Below, in pieces: positions 52,863-62,302 of a DNA stretch of 64,000 nucleotides. The stretch is from Micromonospora sp. C28SCA-DRY-2. GTDB taxonomy: Bacteria > Actinomycetota > Actinomycetes > Mycobacteriales > Micromonosporaceae. Location of the stretch: NCBI RefSeq assembly GCF_030519475.1, contig NZ_JAUMKD010000005.1, positions 427,324 through 491,323 on the forward strand, written 5' to 3'. How positions within the stretch are numbered: position 1 is the stretch's first letter; each line of letters starts with the position of its first letter. Below the pieces are notes generated by a model that saw only the letters and a program-made list of their open reading frames with translations, ran no database searches and was not told where the DNA came from. The position numbers were made by a program, and so were the translations under genes.

Positions 52863-52904
52863 GGGAGCGGGGGTGTGGACGACGCTGTCCACACCCCCGC
52901 TCCC
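52863..52904. terminator. Bidirectional 18-bp hairpin terminator
   Basis: GGGAGCGGGGGTGTGGAC (52863-52880) pairs perfectly with GTCCACACCCCCGCTCCC (52887-52904) around a 6-base loop. It lies between the convergent reductase and Asp-box genes and can serve both. Confidence 0.88.
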
Positions 52905-52914
52905 GGCTAGCGGA

Positions 52915-55302
52915 TCAGCCCGCCCGGCACGAGGCCAGCGCGCCGACCACGCCGACGCCCGGGTCCCGCAGCGGCAGCTTGGTCGACGCCGCCGGGCAAC
53001 GCGGCACGGTGAGGTCGTAGATGCCCCGGCCGAACGTCGCCGCGGTCAGCTGCCGGGTCGGCTCGTGGTAGCGCAGGTACATCACTGCCGCCTCGGGCAG
53101 GTCCGCGCCGAGCGCCGCCCAGCCGCCGCCGTTCCACGCCGAGACGAACACCCCGACGTCCGTGCCGACCAGCAGCAGCCCGTCGGAGGTCGGCACCACC
53201 GAGTTGACCGGCGCGTCGGGCAGGCCCCGGCCGATGTCGGTCCAGGTACGGCCGCCGTCGCGGGTCACCATCACGTGCGGGCGGTCGCTGCCGGAGCGGA
53301 ACGCCGAGAACGTGGCGTAGGCGATGTTCGCGTCCTTCGGGTGCACCGCCACCCGGGTCACCCAGGTGCCGGGCAGCTGGCCCGGGTCGACCTCGTGCCA
53401 GTTCTGGCCGAGGTTGTCGGTCCACCACAGCTTGCCGTCGTCGGTGCCGACGTAGAGCTTGTCGCCGTCGGTCGGCGCCGCCGCGATCGTGGTGATGGTG
53501 CCCCACGGGTAGCCGGACGGGTCGTTCGGGCCGCCGTCGGTCAGGTCCGGGCTGATCGCCGTCCAGGTGCGGCCGTTGTCGGTCGACCGGTTGACGACGT
53601 TCCCGGCGTAGTACATGACATCCGGGTCGCTCGGGTCGAACTGCAGCGGGGTCAGCCAGTTACGCCGGTCCGAGGTGGTCTGGCCGGGGCCGATCGACTG
53701 GCGCGGGGTGCCGCCGGCGGTCTCCGAGCGGTAGCAGGAGCCGTACTGGCTGCACCCGAAGACGATGTTCGGGTTCTCCGGGTGGATGATCACCTGGAGG
53801 CCGTCGCCGCAGCCGATGGCGTTCCAGGGGCCGCCCGGGCCGTTGTAGCCGCGGTTGCAGCCGTTGTCCTGGGCGCCGCCGACCTTGAGCGACGGGTCGG
53901 TCTGCGCGACGTCGACCGTGTAGAACTGGGTGTACGGCTCGTAGGTCGACTTGACCCAGTCGCTGACCCCGTTGCTCTCCGAGCGGTAGAAGCCGCCGTC
54001 GTTGCCCAGGTAGGCCCGGCCCGGCACCTTCGGGTCCCAGCGCATCACGTGCTGGTCGGCGTGCACGCCGCCGACGTTGCCGAAGCTCTGCCCGCCGTCG
54101 GTGGAGCGGCGCAGGTTCACCCCGGCGAGGAAGACGTGCTCGGCGTCGGCCGGGTCGACCCACAGCTTGCCGAACCACCAGCTGAAGGTGGACTGGGACG
54201 CCTGGTTGGCGTTGACCGGGGTCTGCGTCCACGAGTCACCGCCGTCGTCGGAGCGGTAGAAGGCGCGGAACGGGCCCAGCGCGGTGCCGACGTACGCGTA
54301 CAGCCGGTCGGGGTTGCTGGGCGCGAGGGCGATGCCCCAGCGGCCCTGGTCGGCGTCGGTGGGCAGGCCGTGGGTCAGCCGCTGCCAGCTCCGGCCGCCG
54401 TCGTCGGAGCGCCACAGGCTGGAGCCGGGGCCGCCGTAGGTGCGCTGGTGCGGCTCGCGCAGGTGGTCCCACATGGCCGCGTACACCCGCGACGGGTTGG
54501 TCGGGTCGATCAGCACCTCGGTGGCGCCGGTGGTCGGGTTCGGCGGGGCGAGCACCTGCCGCCAGCTGTCGCCGCCGTCCTCGGAGAGGTAGACGCCCCG
54601 CTCGCCGCCGGGGACGAAGAGGTTGCCGGCGGCCGCGGCGAAGATCCGGTTCTGGTTGCCCGGGTCGATGGCGAACCGGGCGATGGCGTGGCTGTCGGCC
54701 AGGCCGACGTGCTGCCAGGTCTTGCCGCGGTCCCGGGAGCGGTAGATCCCGTCGCCGCCGAAGGTGATCGAGCCGCCGCCGGGCTGCGCCTCGCCGGTCC
54801 CGGCGAAGAGCACCCCGTCGGTGGTCATCGCGACCGCGCCCATGCTCTGCTGCCAGGTGTCCGGCCAGGCGGGCTCGAAGGTGGCCCCCGCGTCGCCGGA
54901 ACGCCAGATGCCACCCGACGCGGCGGCGATGAAGACCTGGTTGGCCACCTGCGGGTCGACCGCGATGTCCACCACCCGGCCGCCGATGTTGCTCGGGCCG
55001 AAGAAGTTCCACTCCTGCTCGGCGAGGTGCCGGTAGACGCTGCGGGTGTGCGCGGCGAGCTGGTTCGCCTCGCCCCGCGCCCGGGCGTACTTGGCGGCGG
55101 ACAGGTCGGTGCTGCCGTCGCTGAGCCGCTGCGCGGTCATCCACTCGGCGGGCAGCTCCATCGGGCCGGTGGGGGTGCTGGTGGCCAGCGACTCCTCGCC
55201 GCTCGCCGATGGTGCGGAGGTGGTCAGCGCGGCCGCGGTCAGCAGTGCGAGGACCGCAGCCACCGGCAGGACGCGTCTACCTCGGACGAGGCTGGGACTC
55301 AT
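52915..55302 (-). CDS. Secreted Asp-box (BNR) sialidase/sortilin-like beta-propeller protein
   Basis: The product is 795 residues from ATG 55302 (GGGAG 8 bases upstream). The signal peptide is about residues 1-36. At least nine Asp-box motifs are visible, such as WRSGDAGATF, YRSRDRGKTW, YLSEDGGDSW, WRSDDGGRSW, RRSTDGGQSF and VTRDGGRTWTDI. They mark a large propeller of the BNR/sortilin/GH74 type. I do not see the Arg triad of sialidases, so glycan binding or xyloglucanase-like action are as likely. A Cys pair closes the C-terminus (RCPAAS, SCRAG). It is convergent with the reductase gene and lies downstream of the ABC operon on the same strand. Confidence 0.87.
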   Translation of the reverse strand: MSPSLVRGRRVLPVAAVLALLTAAALTTSAPSASGEESLATSTPTGPMELPAEWMTAQRLSDGSTDLSAAKYARARGEANQLAAHTRSVYRHLAEQEWNFFGPSNIGGRVVDIAVDPQVANQVFIAAASGGIWRSGDAGATFEPAWPDTWQQSMGAVAMTTDGVLFAGTGEAQPGGGSITFGGDGIYRSRDRGKTWQHVGLADSHAIARFAIDPGNQNRIFAAAAGNLFVPGGERGVYLSEDGGDSWRQVLAPPNPTTGATEVLIDPTNPSRVYAAMWDHLREPHQRTYGGPGSSLWRSDDGGRSWQRLTHGLPTDADQGRWGIALAPSNPDRLYAYVGTALGPFRAFYRSDDGGDSWTQTPVNANQASQSTFSWWFGKLWVDPADAEHVFLAGVNLRRSTDGGQSFGNVGGVHADQHVMRWDPKVPGRAYLGNDGGFYRSESNGVSDWVKSTYEPYTQFYTVDVAQTDPSLKVGGAQDNGCNRGYNGPGGPWNAIGCGDGLQVIIHPENPNIVFGCSQYGSCYRSETAGGTPRQSIGPGQTTSDRRNWLTPLQFDPSDPDVMYYAGNVVNRSTDNGRTWTAISPDLTDGGPNDPSGYPWGTITTIAAAPTDGDKLYVGTDDGKLWWTDNLGQNWHEVDPGQLPGTWVTRVAVHPKDANIAYATFSAFRSGSDRPHVMVTRDGGRTWTDIGRGLPDAPVNSVVPTSDGLLLVGTDVGVFVSAWNGGGWAALGADLPEAAVMYLRYHEPTRQLTAATFGRGIYDLTVPRCPAASTKLPLRDPGVGVVGALASCRAG

Positions 55303-55438
55303 ACGGCATCTCCCTGTCCACGTGCGGGTACGACCGGTATCAGTCGTCTGTCGCACGCTAGAGGGCGCGGTGAGCCACGTCACCAGGCAACTGTTGGGAT
55401 TCCGGCCGTCGGGTTAGGACACCTGTCGAGCCGGCGGC

Positions 55439-55963
55439 TCACGAGCCGCTCTGGAACTCCGGCAGGCCGGCGTCGTCGGAATCCGGGCCGACCACCGCGG
55501 TCAGCGTGGTCCCGTCGGCGCAGAGCGCGGCGGCCCGCAGGTACATCCGGCGCTGCTGCGCCCGGGTCAGCACCTCGGTCTCGAACACCTCGTCCTCGAC
55601 GCGCAGCAGGTCGATGTCGGCGCGGCCCTCGTAGTGGGCGCGGACGTCCAGCGGGGTCATCCGCACGGTGGCCTCGACGGTGGTCAGGGCCCCCTGCTCC
55701 ACCACCGAGGTGACCCGCGCGCCGTCAGGCAGCACCAGGCCGGTGACCGGGCTGTCGACCTCCGGCTCGGTGTCCAGCGGCACCCGGTCGCAGCTGGGCA
55801 GGTTGGCCAGCATGCCCCGGCCCCGGTCGGTGGCCGGCGGGGCGTCCGAGCCGCCGCAGCCGGCCAGCAGCGCGACGACGGTGAGCGCGAGGAGTGCCGC
55901 GCCGCGGCGCCCCGCGGCCGACGACGCGGCTCGGCCGGCGGCGGGGGACGTCCGGAGTCTCAC
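55439..55963 (-). CDS. Small lipoprotein of unknown function, end of ABC operon
   Basis: The product is 174 residues from GTG 55963. A lipoprotein signal ends in LLAGC. The mature part has a conserved-looking strand-rich core (GLVLPDGARVTSVVEQGALTTVEATVRMTPLDVRAHYEG) and two Cys residues (PSCDR, AALCAD) that may pair. It follows the MalF-type permease gene by 17 bases, so it is probably the last gene of that operon. The RBS is weak and the family is unknown to me. Confidence 0.72.
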   Translation of the reverse strand: MRLRTSPAAGRAASSAAGRRGAALLALTVVALLAGCGGSDAPPATDRGRGMLANLPSCDRVPLDTEPEVDSPVTGLVLPDGARVTSVVEQGALTTVEATVRMTPLDVRAHYEGRADIDLLRVEDEVFETEVLTRAQQRRMYLRAAALCADGTTLTAVVGPDSDDAGLPEFQSGS

Positions 55964-55980
55964 CGCAGCAGGATGCCACC

Positions 55981-56862
55981 TCACCGCAGCACCCGCCAGC
56001 GCCGGACCATCAGCAGCAGGCCGGTGATGATGACGCCGGTGACCGCCATCAGCACCATCGAGATGAGCGCCCCGTAGGCGAAGCCGGAGAACTCGAACGC
56101 CTGGTCGAAGATGTAGACCGGCAGGTAGAGCGTGGCGTTGGCGGGCCGGCCGTCGGTCAGCACGTACGCCGGGACGAAGTTCACCTGGAGGGTGAGGATG
56201 GTGTCCCGCACCGCCAGCAGCACCAGCACCGGGGCCAGCAGCGGCAGGGTGAGCCGGCGCAGCTGCCCGAACGGCCCGCAGCCCTCCAGCGCCGCCGCCT
56301 CGTACAGCCGGCCGTCGAGCAAGCGGCGGGCGGCCAGCACGACGACGAAGCCCTCGCCGATCGGGAAGGCCAGCATCAGCACCACCGCCAGCCGGGCGGT
56401 GGTGGGGTCGGCGAGCCAGGTGAAGCCGGGATGGCCGAACAGGCCCAGCAGCTGGTTGAGCGGGCCGTACAGCGGGTTGAGCACCCAGAGGAAGAGCACG
56501 GCCAGCGCCACGTCGGGCACCACGGTCGGCAGGTAGACCGCGACCCGGAACCAGCGCCCGCCGGGGCGGGGCGCGGCCAGCAGCAGCGCCAGCCCCACCG
56601 CGGCGAGCAGCCGCACCGGCACCGCCAGCGCCACGTGCAGCAGGGACGCCCGCAGGCTGTCCAGCAGGAACGGGTCGTCGAGCAGCCGGCGCACGTTGGC
56701 CAGGCCGACGAACCGCGGATCCCGGGTGAGCCCGGTGTGGTCGGTGAACGCGTAGCCGACGTTGAGCAGGGCCGGCAGCGCGACCAGCAGCGCGACCGCC
56801 ACCGCGTACGGGGCGAGGAACGCCCAGCCGGTGAGCGGTCGGCGGTTGCGGCCGCCGGTCAC
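55981..56862 (-). CDS. Sugar ABC transporter permease, MalF/UgpA type
   Basis: The product is 293 residues with six predicted helices (first: AFLAPYAVAVALLVALPALLN). The EAA loop reads LYEAAALEGCGPFGQLRRL, then TLPLLAP. It starts at GTG 56862, overlapping the ATPase gene by 4 bases. Partner of the permease at 59167. Confidence 0.92.
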   Translation of the reverse strand: MTGGRNRRPLTGWAFLAPYAVAVALLVALPALLNVGYAFTDHTGLTRDPRFVGLANVRRLLDDPFLLDSLRASLLHVALAVPVRLLAAVGLALLLAAPRPGGRWFRVAVYLPTVVPDVALAVLFLWVLNPLYGPLNQLLGLFGHPGFTWLADPTTARLAVVLMLAFPIGEGFVVVLAARRLLDGRLYEAAALEGCGPFGQLRRLTLPLLAPVLVLLAVRDTILTLQVNFVPAYVLTDGRPANATLYLPVYIFDQAFEFSGFAYGALISMVLMAVTGVIITGLLLMVRRWRVLR

Positions 56863-57869
56863 CGGCGCCGGCCCGTCGCGGCGTCGAACCGGTGGATGCG
56901 GTCCGGGTCGGGGCGCAGCCGCACCGGGTCACCCGGGCGCACCCCGGGACGGGGTCCGGTGCGGACGGTCAACCGGGTGCCGTCGGCGCACCGGGTCAGC
57001 AGCACCGCCTCGCTGCCGAGCGCCTCCACCGCCTCCACGGTGGCCTCGATCGGCCCCGCCGGGTCGAGCGCCAGGTCCTCCGGCCGTACGCCGAGGGTCA
57101 GCCCGGCGGCGCCGCCGAGCACCCCGCCGCCGGGCACCAGGTTCATCGGCGGGCTGCCCAGGAACGCGGCCACGACGGTGTCCGCCGGCTCGTCGTAGAC
57201 CTGCTGCGGCGGCCCGACCTGGCGGACCCGGCCCTGGTGCAGCACCGCCACCCGGTCGCCGAGGGTCATCGCCTCGGCCTGGTCGTGGGTGACGTGCACG
57301 GTGGTGGTGCCCAGGTCGCGGTGCAGGGCGAGCAGGTCGGCCCGGGTGGCGAAGCGCAGCGGCGCGTCCAGGCTGGCCAGCGGCTCGTCGAGCAGGTAGA
57401 CGCTGGGCTCGCGGAGCAGGGCGCGGGCCAGCGCCACCCGCTGCCGCTGCCCGCCGGACATCTCGTCCGGGTGGCGGTCGAGCAGCTCGGCGATGCCCAG
57501 CCGGTCGGCCGCCGCGCGGGCCCGCCGGTCGGCCTCGGCGCGGGGGACCCGGCGCACCCGCAGCCCGAAGGTCAGGTTGCCGAGCACTGTCAGGTGCGGG
57601 TAGAGCGCGTAGTCCTGGAAGACCATCGCCACGGCCCGCCGGTGCGGCGGCACCCGGGCCACGTCCTGGCCGTCGACCAGCACCCGGCCGCGGTCCGGCC
57701 GGTCCAGGCCGGCGATCAGCCGCAGCACCGTCGACTTCCCCGACCCGGACGGCCCGACCAGGGTGAGCAGCTCACCGGCGCGCACCTCCAGGTCGACGCC
57801 GTCGAGGGCGGTGGTCCGCCCGTACGACTTGGTCAGCTCCGCCAGCCGGATCTCGCCGCGCCCGCCCAT
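56859..57869 (-). CDS. Sugar ABC transporter ATPase, UgpC/MsmK type
   Basis: The product is 336 residues. Walker A is GPSGSGKST, the Q-loop is FQDYALYPHLTVLGN, the signature MSGGQRQRVALARAL, Walker B VYLLDEPLASLD and the His switch VTHDQAEAM. The C-terminal TOBE/MalK-type regulatory domain is present (LGVRPEDLAL). ATG 57869 overlaps the binding-protein stop by one base. Having a dedicated ATPase contrasts with the transporter at 3501-6662. Confidence 0.94.
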   Translation of the reverse strand: MGGRGEIRLAELTKSYGRTTALDGVDLEVRAGELLTLVGPSGSGKSTVLRLIAGLDRPDRGRVLVDGQDVARVPPHRRAVAMVFQDYALYPHLTVLGNLTFGLRVRRVPRAEADRRARAAADRLGIAELLDRHPDEMSGGQRQRVALARALLREPSVYLLDEPLASLDAPLRFATRADLLALHRDLGTTTVHVTHDQAEAMTLGDRVAVLHQGRVRQVGPPQQVYDEPADTVVAAFLGSPPMNLVPGGGVLGGAAGLTLGVRPEDLALDPAGPIEATVEAVEALGSEAVLLTRCADGTRLTVRTGPRPGVRPGDPVRLRPDPDRIHRFDAATGRRR

Positions 57870-59170
57870 CAGCCCCCTCCGACCGGCAGGGCGAACAGCT
57901 GCCGGCTCTGCTCCTCCAGCCGGCGCAGCCCTTCCTCCCGGTCGATCCGGCCGTAGAACAGCTCCTCCAGCAGGGTGCCGGTCTCCTTCTCGACCCGCGA
58001 CCAGGTGGCCGTGCGCGGGGTGGCGCGCAGGTGCGGCTCGGCGTCGAGGTAGACCCGCGCCGACTTCGGCGGCGCGGCCGGGTCGAGGAAGACGGGGGAG
58101 TTGGCCACGTCGAGCCGGGACGGGACGGTGCGGCCGGACTCGGCGAGGATCTTCTGCCCCTCCGGGCCCATCGCGAACTCGATGAACCGCCAGGCGTCGC
58201 CGTGCTCGGGCAGCCCGGCGCTCATGCAGTACGCGTCGCTGTGCAGGATCGACGCGGGCACCCCGCCCGGGGCGACCGGCAGCGGTGCCACGTCCCAGGT
58301 GAAGCCCTCGATGGTGCGCAGCGTCGGCACCGCCACCCGGCTGTTGAGGTACATGGCCAGCGTGCCGCGCAGGAACCGGGCCTCGCTGGACTCGCTCTGC
58401 TCCTCGGCGTCCGGCGGCACCACGTGGTGCTTCAGTTGCAGGTCGAGGAACCAGTCCACCGCCGCCCGGGTGGCCGGGTCGCCGCGCAGCGTCAGCGCGG
58501 TGGGGCGGGCCGGGTCGTCGACGAGCTCGCCCCGGTTGGACCAGACGAACGGCGCGAGCCGGGGCACGGACGGCTCCACGCCCAGCCCGTAGCGGCCGTC
58601 GCGGGTCAGCGCGCGGGCGGTGGCGAGGAAGTCGTCCCAGGTCCAGCCGGCCTTGGGCAGCGGCACGCCGGCGGCGGCGAACAGGTCGGCGTTGTAGTAG
58701 ACGACCAGCGAGGAGAGGTTCTGCGGCAGGCAGGTCAGCGCCTTGCCGTCGTACCGGAAGGCGTCCAGCGCCCGCGGGCTGAAGTCGCTCTCTTTGAGCA
58801 CGGTGCTGCGGTCCAGGTAGGACTGCGCCGGTTCGATCGCCCCCTGGGCGGCGAACTGGCCGTAGCGGCGGTAGTTGAGCAGGAACACGTCCGGTGGCTT
58901 GCCGCCGGCGAACGCGGTGGTCAGCCGGGCCATCAGCTCGTCCTGGCCGGCCACCGGGGAGAGGTTGACGTCGACGTCGGGGTTGGCCTGCTCGAAGGCG
59001 GTGACCATGGTGCGGTAGCCGGCGATCTCCTCGGCGTCGCCGAAGAGCACCACGGTGATGCCCGACGCGTCCTCGGCACGGTCGTCCCCGCTGCCACAGC
59101 CGGCGGCATAGCCGACCAGCAGGGCGGCCATGACCAGGGCCCACCACCGTCGTGACCGGGTGTTCGTCAC
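57869..59170 (-). CDS. Extracellular sugar-binding lipoprotein (SBP family 1)
   Basis: The product is 433 residues from GTG 59170 (GGAGG 6 bases upstream). The lipobox is YAAGC, followed by an acidic tether. SBP family 1 features: AFEQANPDVDVNLSPV, GGKPPDVFLLNYR and KAGWTWDDFLATAR. It captures a glycan fragment for the two permeases encoded on either side. Gene order (permease, binding protein, ATPase, permease) is less common than binding protein first. Confidence 0.92.
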   Translation of the reverse strand: MTNTRSRRWWALVMAALLVGYAAGCGSGDDRAEDASGITVVLFGDAEEIAGYRTMVTAFEQANPDVDVNLSPVAGQDELMARLTTAFAGGKPPDVFLLNYRRYGQFAAQGAIEPAQSYLDRSTVLKESDFSPRALDAFRYDGKALTCLPQNLSSLVVYYNADLFAAAGVPLPKAGWTWDDFLATARALTRDGRYGLGVEPSVPRLAPFVWSNRGELVDDPARPTALTLRGDPATRAAVDWFLDLQLKHHVVPPDAEEQSESSEARFLRGTLAMYLNSRVAVPTLRTIEGFTWDVAPLPVAPGGVPASILHSDAYCMSAGLPEHGDAWRFIEFAMGPEGQKILAESGRTVPSRLDVANSPVFLDPAAPPKSARVYLDAEPHLRATPRTATWSRVEKETGTLLEELFYGRIDREEGLRRLEEQSRQLFALPVGGG

Positions 59171-60057
59171 CTGCGTCCTCCAGATCTGAGTGCGGCCAGT
59201 GGATCGTCGTTCAACAGCACCCGCTGCGCCAGCAGGAACACCAGCACGCACGGCACGGTGGCCACCACGCTGCCGGCCATCAGCAGCGGCCAGTCCGTGG
59301 GGTTGAGCAGGCGCAGGAACTGCAGGCCGAGCGGGTAGGTGTACCGGTCGCCGCTCTGCAGGTACAGCAGCGGGTCGATGAAGTTGGCCCAGTGGAAGGT
59401 GAAGGCGAGCACCGCCACCGCCAGGGTGGCCGGGCGGACCTGGGGCAGCGCCACCCGCCGCCACACGGTCAGCCAGCCGGCGCCCTCCAACCGGGCCGCC
59501 CACAGTTGGCTGTCCGGCACGCCGCCGAAGCTCCAGGCGTAGAGCAGCACCAGGAACGGGCTGCCGGCCAGCGCCGCCGGGGCCAGCAACGGCAGGTACG
59601 TGTCGACCACGCCGGCCAGCCGGAACAGCTCGAACCGGGTGGCCCAGACCGCGGTGACCGGCACCAGCAGCACCGCGAGCAGGCCGAGCACCACCCGCCG
59701 GCGGGCGGTCGGGGTGAGCAGCCGCAGCCCGAACCCGGTCAGCGAGGCGACGGCCACGGTCAGCGGCACGGCCAGCGCCACCACCAGCGCCGAGTTCGCC
59801 AGGTAGCGGAAGAGCGGGATCAGCTCGGGCAGCCGGGCGTACGCGGCCAGCGTCGGCTCGGGCGGGAGGACCTCGAGGGTCCGCGGCGGGGGCAGGCCGG
59901 CGGGGCGCAGCGAGCCGACCACCATGAACCACAGCGGGGCGGCGAACAGCGCCGCGAACAGGGCCGGCACCACGAAACGCCCGATGATCCGCGGGATCGT
60001 GGCCCGACCCGACAACCGCACGTCGCCGAACCTATGGCCGCCGGGCCCGCGAATCAT
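59167..60057 (-). CDS. Sugar ABC transporter permease, MalG/UgpE type, first gene of the operon
   Basis: The product is 296 residues with six predicted helices. The EAA-like loop is divergent (LWAARLEGAGWLTVWRRVAL, then PQVRP). ATG 60057 has a weak AGGTG upstream; GTG 60021 (VRLSGRATIP) is an alternative start. The stop overlaps the start of the binding-protein gene by 4 bases. The divergent upstream region carries paired inverted sites that could regulate it. Confidence 0.9.
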   Translation of the reverse strand: MIRGPGGHRFGDVRLSGRATIPRIIGRFVVPALFAALFAAPLWFMVVGSLRPAGLPPPRTLEVLPPEPTLAAYARLPELIPLFRYLANSALVVALAVPLTVAVASLTGFGLRLLTPTARRRVVLGLLAVLLVPVTAVWATRFELFRLAGVVDTYLPLLAPAALAGSPFLVLLYAWSFGGVPDSQLWAARLEGAGWLTVWRRVALPQVRPATLAVAVLAFTFHWANFIDPLLYLQSGDRYTYPLGLQFLRLLNPTDWPLLMAGSVVATVPCVLVFLLAQRVLLNDDPLAALRSGGRR

Positions 60058-60335
60058 CGGGCACCTGTTGGAATCGGGCCCCGCCGCCTCCTACGCCTGT
60101 CGTACCGGCCGGAACCGCGCGGACGCCGCCGACGTGCCGGCGACCGGCCCGCCGGCCGGTCGCCGGGCCGGGCTCGCCTGCGACAGACGTAGGAGCCGCC
60201 GGCCGGCACCTCCCACACGTGTCCGATGACCGGCCGTCCGCCCATTCGTAGGGTTCGATCACAGCGCCGTGCTCACGGTGACCGCGTCCGGACCGGGCGT
60301 GGCGGCCACGGCCGGTGCCGAGAGGGAGGAGCACG
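60058..60335. promoter_or_regulatory. Divergent intergenic region with two inverted CTCCTACGYCTGTCG sites
   Basis: CTCCTACGCCTGTCG (60088-60102) and CGACAGACGTAGGAG (60181-60195) are inverted copies at 14 of 15 positions, 93 bp apart. The first also contains a TACG-N5-CGTA dyad. One site lies about 31 bases before the ABC operon, the other about 140 bases before the peptidase gene. The pair looks like operators for one regulator that may control both sides. AGGGAGGAG at about 60322-60330 is the RBS for the gene at 60336. Confidence 0.55.
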
Positions 60336-62249
60336 ATGCGAAGCAGGAGAACCTGGTGGCGGGCGGCGGTGGTGGTCGTGGCGACCACCGCCGTCGGCCT
60401 GCCCGCGGCCACCGCGACGGCCCAGCCGGCGGCCGAGCGCCCCGGGCCGGTCGTCGAGGACGGGGTCACCCAGCCGGTGTACGGGTACGACGACGCGATC
60501 CGCCAGCGGGTCTTCGTCACCTCCGACGTGGACACCGACGCCGACGGCGCGGCCGACGTGGTGGCGATGGACATCATCCGGCCCCGGGCCAGCGACGACG
60601 GCCTGCGCGTCCCGGTGGTGATGGACGCCAGCCCGTACTACTCCACGGTCTGCCGGGGCAACGAGGGCGAGTGCAAGGGCGACCTCGACGGCGACGGCCT
60701 GAACGACCAGTGGCCGCTGTTCTACGACAACTACTTCGTGCCGCGCGGGTACGCGGTGGTGCTGCTGGACATGATCGGCACCAACAACTCGACCGGTTGC
60801 CCGGTCACCGGCGGGCACGCCGACAACGTCAGCGCGCCGACCGCGATCGACTGGCTCAACGGCCGCCGGCCCGGCCGGGACGCCGCCGGGCGCGAGGTCG
60901 TCGCCGACTGGCACAACGGCCGCACCGGCATGATCGGCAAGTCGTACGACGGCACGCTCGCCAACGCGGCCGCCGCCAGCGGCGTGGACGGGCTCGCCAC
61001 CATCGTGCCCATCTCCGCCATCTCCAGCTGGTACGACTACTCGCGCAGCGGCGGGCTGGTCACCCGGGCCAACAACTACTCCGGCAGCCTGGCCAACACG
61101 GTCACCAACCCGGCCCGGCGGGCGTACTGCGCGCCGGTACGGGAACGGCTGGGCGAGCAGGTCGACGACGCCACCGGCGACTACAACGACTTCTGGGCCG
61201 AGCGGGACTACGTCCCCCACGCCGGCCAGGTGCGCGCCAGCGTCTTCGTGGTGCACGGCATCAACGACAACAACGTCCGGCCGGACCACTTCAGCACCTG
61301 GTGGAACGCGCTGGCCGAGCGGAACGTGCCGCGCAAGCTGTGGCTGACCGGCACCGGGCACGTCGACCCGTTCGACTTCCGCCGCGGCGAGTGGGTGGAC
61401 ACCCTGCACCGGTGGTTCGACTACTGGCTGCACGGCATCGACAACGGCATCATGGCCGAGCCGATGGTCGACATAGAGCGGGCGCCGGACGTCTGGGAGA
61501 CGTACGCGGACTGGCCGGTGCCGCAGGCCCGGCCGACCCAGGTGTTCCTCCAGCCCGGCGCGGACGGCGCGGCCGGCGGGCTGTCGGTGCGTCCGCACCC
61601 CGGCAACGCCCGGGCCAGCTTCCAGGACACCCCCTCGATGAGCCAGACCAACGCCATCCGTCACCCGTCCGACCCGCAGGCGAACACCGAGAACCGGCTG
61701 GTGTTCCTGTCCCGGCCGCTGCTGGCGCCGCTGCACGTCTCCGGCTCGCCGATCGTCAAGATCAACGCGTCGGTGGACGACGTGGACACCAGCTTCGCCG
61801 GGCTGCTGGTCGACTACGGGACCCGGCCCCGGTTCAGCACCTCCGGCGACGGCATCCGCACCCTCGGCACGGAGGACTGCTGGGGCGGCGCGGCCACCTG
61901 GGGCGGGCACGCCGAGGAGGCCTGCTACCGGCAGACCGAGAAGACGGTGGCCAGCAACCCCCAGGAACTGGTCACCAAGGGCATCCTCGACGGGCTCAAC
62001 CTCGACTCGCTGAGCGTGTCGACGCCGCTGGTGCCGGGGCAGAAGAACGCCGTCGACGTGCGGCTGCTGCCCGAGGACTACGTCTTCGAGGCCGGCCACC
62101 AGATCGGCGTGGTGCTGCTCGGCTCGTACTCCGGCTACAGCAGCCGGGCCAAGCAGAACCAGGCGGAGATCACCGTGCACTTCGACCGCAGCCGGATCGA
62201 GCTGCCGGTGGTCGGCGGCCGCAGCGCCGCGGTCGCCGCCGGCCTGTAG
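60336..62249 (+). CDS. Secreted S15/CocE-type X-Pro dipeptidyl-peptidase family hydrolase
   Basis: The product is 637 residues. The signal peptide is about 1-31. The alpha/beta hydrolase domain has the S15 nucleophile motif GKS203YDGT, an oxyanion region near VVMDASPYYST, Asp in VVHGINDNNV and His in GTGHVDPF. The C-terminal half (from about 400) is a jelly-roll PepX-C domain (SGSPIVKINASVDDVDTSFAGLLVDY). Members cleave X-Pro dipeptides or act as esterases such as CocE. Here export suggests extracellular peptide processing. A perfect 16-bp hairpin follows. Confidence 0.9.
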   Translation: MRSRRTWWRAAVVVVATTAVGLPAATATAQPAAERPGPVVEDGVTQPVYGYDDAIRQRVFVTSDVDTDADGAADVVAMDIIRPRASDDGLRVPVVMDASPYYSTVCRGNEGECKGDLDGDGLNDQWPLFYDNYFVPRGYAVVLLDMIGTNNSTGCPVTGGHADNVSAPTAIDWLNGRRPGRDAAGREVVADWHNGRTGMIGKSYDGTLANAAAASGVDGLATIVPISAISSWYDYSRSGGLVTRANNYSGSLANTVTNPARRAYCAPVRERLGEQVDDATGDYNDFWAERDYVPHAGQVRASVFVVHGINDNNVRPDHFSTWWNALAERNVPRKLWLTGTGHVDPFDFRRGEWVDTLHRWFDYWLHGIDNGIMAEPMVDIERAPDVWETYADWPVPQARPTQVFLQPGADGAAGGLSVRPHPGNARASFQDTPSMSQTNAIRHPSDPQANTENRLVFLSRPLLAPLHVSGSPIVKINASVDDVDTSFAGLLVDYGTRPRFSTSGDGIRTLGTEDCWGGAATWGGHAEEACYRQTEKTVASNPQELVTKGILDGLNLDSLSVSTPLVPGQKNAVDVRLLPEDYVFEAGHQIGVVLLGSYSGYSSRAKQNQAEITVHFDRSRIELPVVGGRSAAVAAGL

Positions 62250-62256
62250 CTGGTCC

Positions 62257-62290
62257 GTGGGCGGGGCGCCGGCACCGGCGCCCCGCCCAC
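62257..62290 (+). terminator. Perfect 16-bp hairpin terminator after the S15-type gene
   Basis: GTGGGCGGGGCGCCGG (62257-62272) pairs perfectly with CCGGCGCCCCGCCCAC (62275-62290). It starts 8 bases after the stop codon. Confidence 0.85.
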
Positions 62291-62302
62291 CCGGCGGTCT
62301 GA

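Noticed and set aside
55877..55891. GTGAGCGCGAGGAGT as another copy of the interspersed repeat
   Set aside because: Only 15 bases match, inside a coding region for a signal peptide, and the diagnostic GCGAGCCCCGCAGTC core is missing.
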